Shown one piece after another: positions 62,859 through 64,000 of a DNA stretch of 64,000 nucleotides; within the stretch, counting starts at the first letter, position 1, and each line of letters begins with the position of its first letter. The DNA lies in contig NZ_JAHWYN010000005.1 in the NCBI RefSeq assembly GCF_019351435.1, positions 62,001 to 126,000 of the forward strand, given 5' to 3'. Source of the stretch: Flavobacterium taihuense (GTDB taxonomy: Bacteria > Bacteroidota > Bacteroidia > Flavobacteriales > Flavobacteriaceae). The translations under genes were made by a program, and so were the position numbers. The notes beneath the pieces are model-generated. The model made no database searches. It worked only from the letters and a program-made list of their open reading frames with translations, and had not been told where the DNA came from.

Positions 62859-62990
62859 CAACAGTTAATACAACAGATTTGGGTAATTTGCTTAATAGAA
62901 ATTTGGTTTTGTATTTGGGCGATTTGGCAAATCCGAAAACAGGGCTTAATTTAGTGTTAAATTGCTTGTGGTAAATATGTTGTATTTAGT
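62859..62990 (+). repeat. attC-like palindrome, copy C, downstream of the hydrolase gene
   Basis: Shares the core TTTTGTATTTGGGCG, GATTTGGCAAATCCG and AGGGCTTAATTTAG with copies A and B. Its outer arms are different in sequence yet still pair: AATACAACA (62867-62875) with TGTTGTATT (62978-62986). Conserved folding with changed arm sequence is what is expected of a site read as single-stranded DNA or RNA. Confidence 0.78.
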
Positions 62991-63059
62991 TTTATTGCTG
63001 CAATCTGTTATGACGAAACATACTCTTTAACGCACTATAACTATTTAATAGCCTAATTT

Positions 63060-64000
63060 ATGACATCACTTTCCAATACCAGAATCGAATCCATTGACTT
63101 ACTAAAAGGTTTGGTGATGGTCATAATGGCACTCGACCATGTGAGGGATTATTTTCATTATTCGGCTTTCTTTTTTGATCCAACAGATCCCATTCAAAGT
63201 AATTTGCCCATCTTTTTTACACGATGGATAACTCATTTTTGTGCGCCTACCTTTAGTTTTTTGGCTGGAATGTCCGCATTTATGGTTGGAAAAAGGAAAA
63301 CTAAGAAAGAGTTATCTGGTTTTTTATTCAAAAGAGGACTTTGGTTGGTTTTTATAGAGTTGACGGTTGTTGGTTTTGCTTGGTTTTTTGATGTTCATTT
63401 CAGGACTTTTGGCTTGCTTGTAATATGGTCATTGGGAATTAGCATGATAGTCTTGGCGGCTTTAATTTATTTACCAAGAACCTATATTCTAATTTTTAGC
63501 TTGCTGCTTATTTGCTGTCATAATCTGTTTGACAACGTTCATTTTTCGGGTAATGTATTGTGGTCTCTTATTCATGAACAAACTTTTTATTCACTATCTG
63601 AACATACCCAACTATTGATTGGATACCCACTTGTTCCATGGATTGCAGTAATGGCTTTAGGGTATTATTTCGGTGCTTTTTATGATAAATCTTTTGACAG
63701 TAATAAGCGAAAAAAATTATTCAACTATATTGGAGGAATTGCAATTATCGTTTTTATTCTATTGAGATTGACAAATTTGTATGGAGACTCAAGGCTGTTT
63801 GAACAGTATGATACTGTATCCCAAGACTTGATTTCTTTCTTGAATCCAAGTAAATATCCTCCATCACTTTTGTATGTATTGATGACTTTGGGGGGAGCTT
63901 TCTTATTTTTGGCTAACACTGAAAAACTCAAAGGAAAGATTGTGGATTTCTTTTCCACTTTCGGAAGAGTTCCTTTTTTCTATTACATTCTACATCTCTA
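63060..64000 (+). CDS. DUF1624/HGSNAT-like multi-pass membrane acyltransferase, 3' end cut
   Basis: Open from the ATG at 63060 to the window edge (313 complete codons). Starts RIESIDLLKGLVMVIMALDH (the Asp and His in this pattern are conserved in heparan-alpha-glucosaminide N-acetyltransferase relatives), then FCAPTFSFLAGMSAFMVG; about nine membrane segments are visible. Inner-membrane protein that probably transfers an acyl group; substrate unknown. Confidence 0.85.
   Translation, partial: MTSLSNTRIESIDLLKGLVMVIMALDHVRDYFHYSAFFFDPTDPIQSNLPIFFTRWITHFCAPTFSFLAGMSAFMVGKRKTKKELSGFLFKRGLWLVFIELTVVGFAWFFDVHFRTFGLLVIWSLGISMIVLAALIYLPRTYILIFSLLLICCHNLFDNVHFSGNVLWSLIHEQTFYSLSEHTQLLIGYPLVPWIAVMALGYYFGAFYDKSFDSNKRKKLFNYIGGIAIIVFILLRLTNLYGDSRLFEQYDTVSQDLISFLNPSKYPPSLLYVLMTLGGAFLFLANTEKLKGKIVDFFSTFGRVPFFYYILHL

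Overview
The window looks like a chromosome segment of a Flavobacterium-type member of the Bacteroidota. It is AT-rich. It carries a SusC/SusD pair with a hybrid two-component regulator, a secreted protein with a type IX secretion (T9SS) C-terminal signal, promoters of the TAnnTTTG type, almost no Shine-Dalgarno sequences, and many short dispersed repeats. I saw no rRNA, tRNA, CRISPR array, phage module or complete insertion sequence.

Layout. 1-12637 is a polysaccharide utilization locus, all on the minus strand: SusD-like lipoprotein (cut by the window edge), SusC-like transporter, hybrid histidine kinase/AraC regulator, GH3 beta-glucosidase and GH16 endo-glucanase-like lipoprotein. The enzyme set points to a beta-glucan such as laminarin. 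13099-18551 is core metabolism: Glu/Leu-type dehydrogenase, chalcone isomerase-like protein, AnmK, acyl-CoA dehydrogenase and a Crp/Fnr regulator. 18682-24530 is a run of small plus-strand genes (AhpD-like, DUF1348, AraC, YHS, DoxX-like, a DinB-like gene broken by a stop codon, NRDE, ATP-grasp, LysE-like). 24763-29165 holds GNAT, SDR, SprT-like, mannose-1-phosphate guanylyltransferase and EamA genes.

29167-34413 appears to be an inserted accessory block. Four genes, including a 1049-residue T9SS-exported alpha/beta hydrolase, lie between the resident mlaF gene and a second, diverged copy of the mlaF 3' end. Then come mlaF-mlaE, a glycosyltransferase, a methyltransferase and a FabH-like synthase. 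38761-44894 is the most unusual region. It holds a plug-only TonB receptor-like protein, a HEPN (AbiU2-like) gene and a PP2C-like phosphatase gene each followed in the same orientation by a copy of a roughly 130-bp imperfect palindrome resembling an integron attC site, a 10-unit array of exact 22-bp period next to an HTH gene, a GIY-YIG nuclease embedded in repeats, and two copies of a structured flavo-1-like element that includes a terminator. A third attC-like copy follows the isochorismatase-like gene at 62262-62831.

44895-61737 is again mostly core: gcvP, a UbiA-like membrane protein, an M3 peptidase, purE/purK, hpt, adk, a CNNM/TlyC-like protein, obg, an S46 dipeptidyl-peptidase, a glycosyltransferase and an LpxH-like phosphoesterase. 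The window ends inside a multi-membrane-span acyltransferase-like gene. The strongest candidates for something undescribed are the gene-plus-palindrome cassettes at 40313-42013 (with 62859-62990), the 22-bp array at 42557-42776, and the mlaF-bounded insertion.
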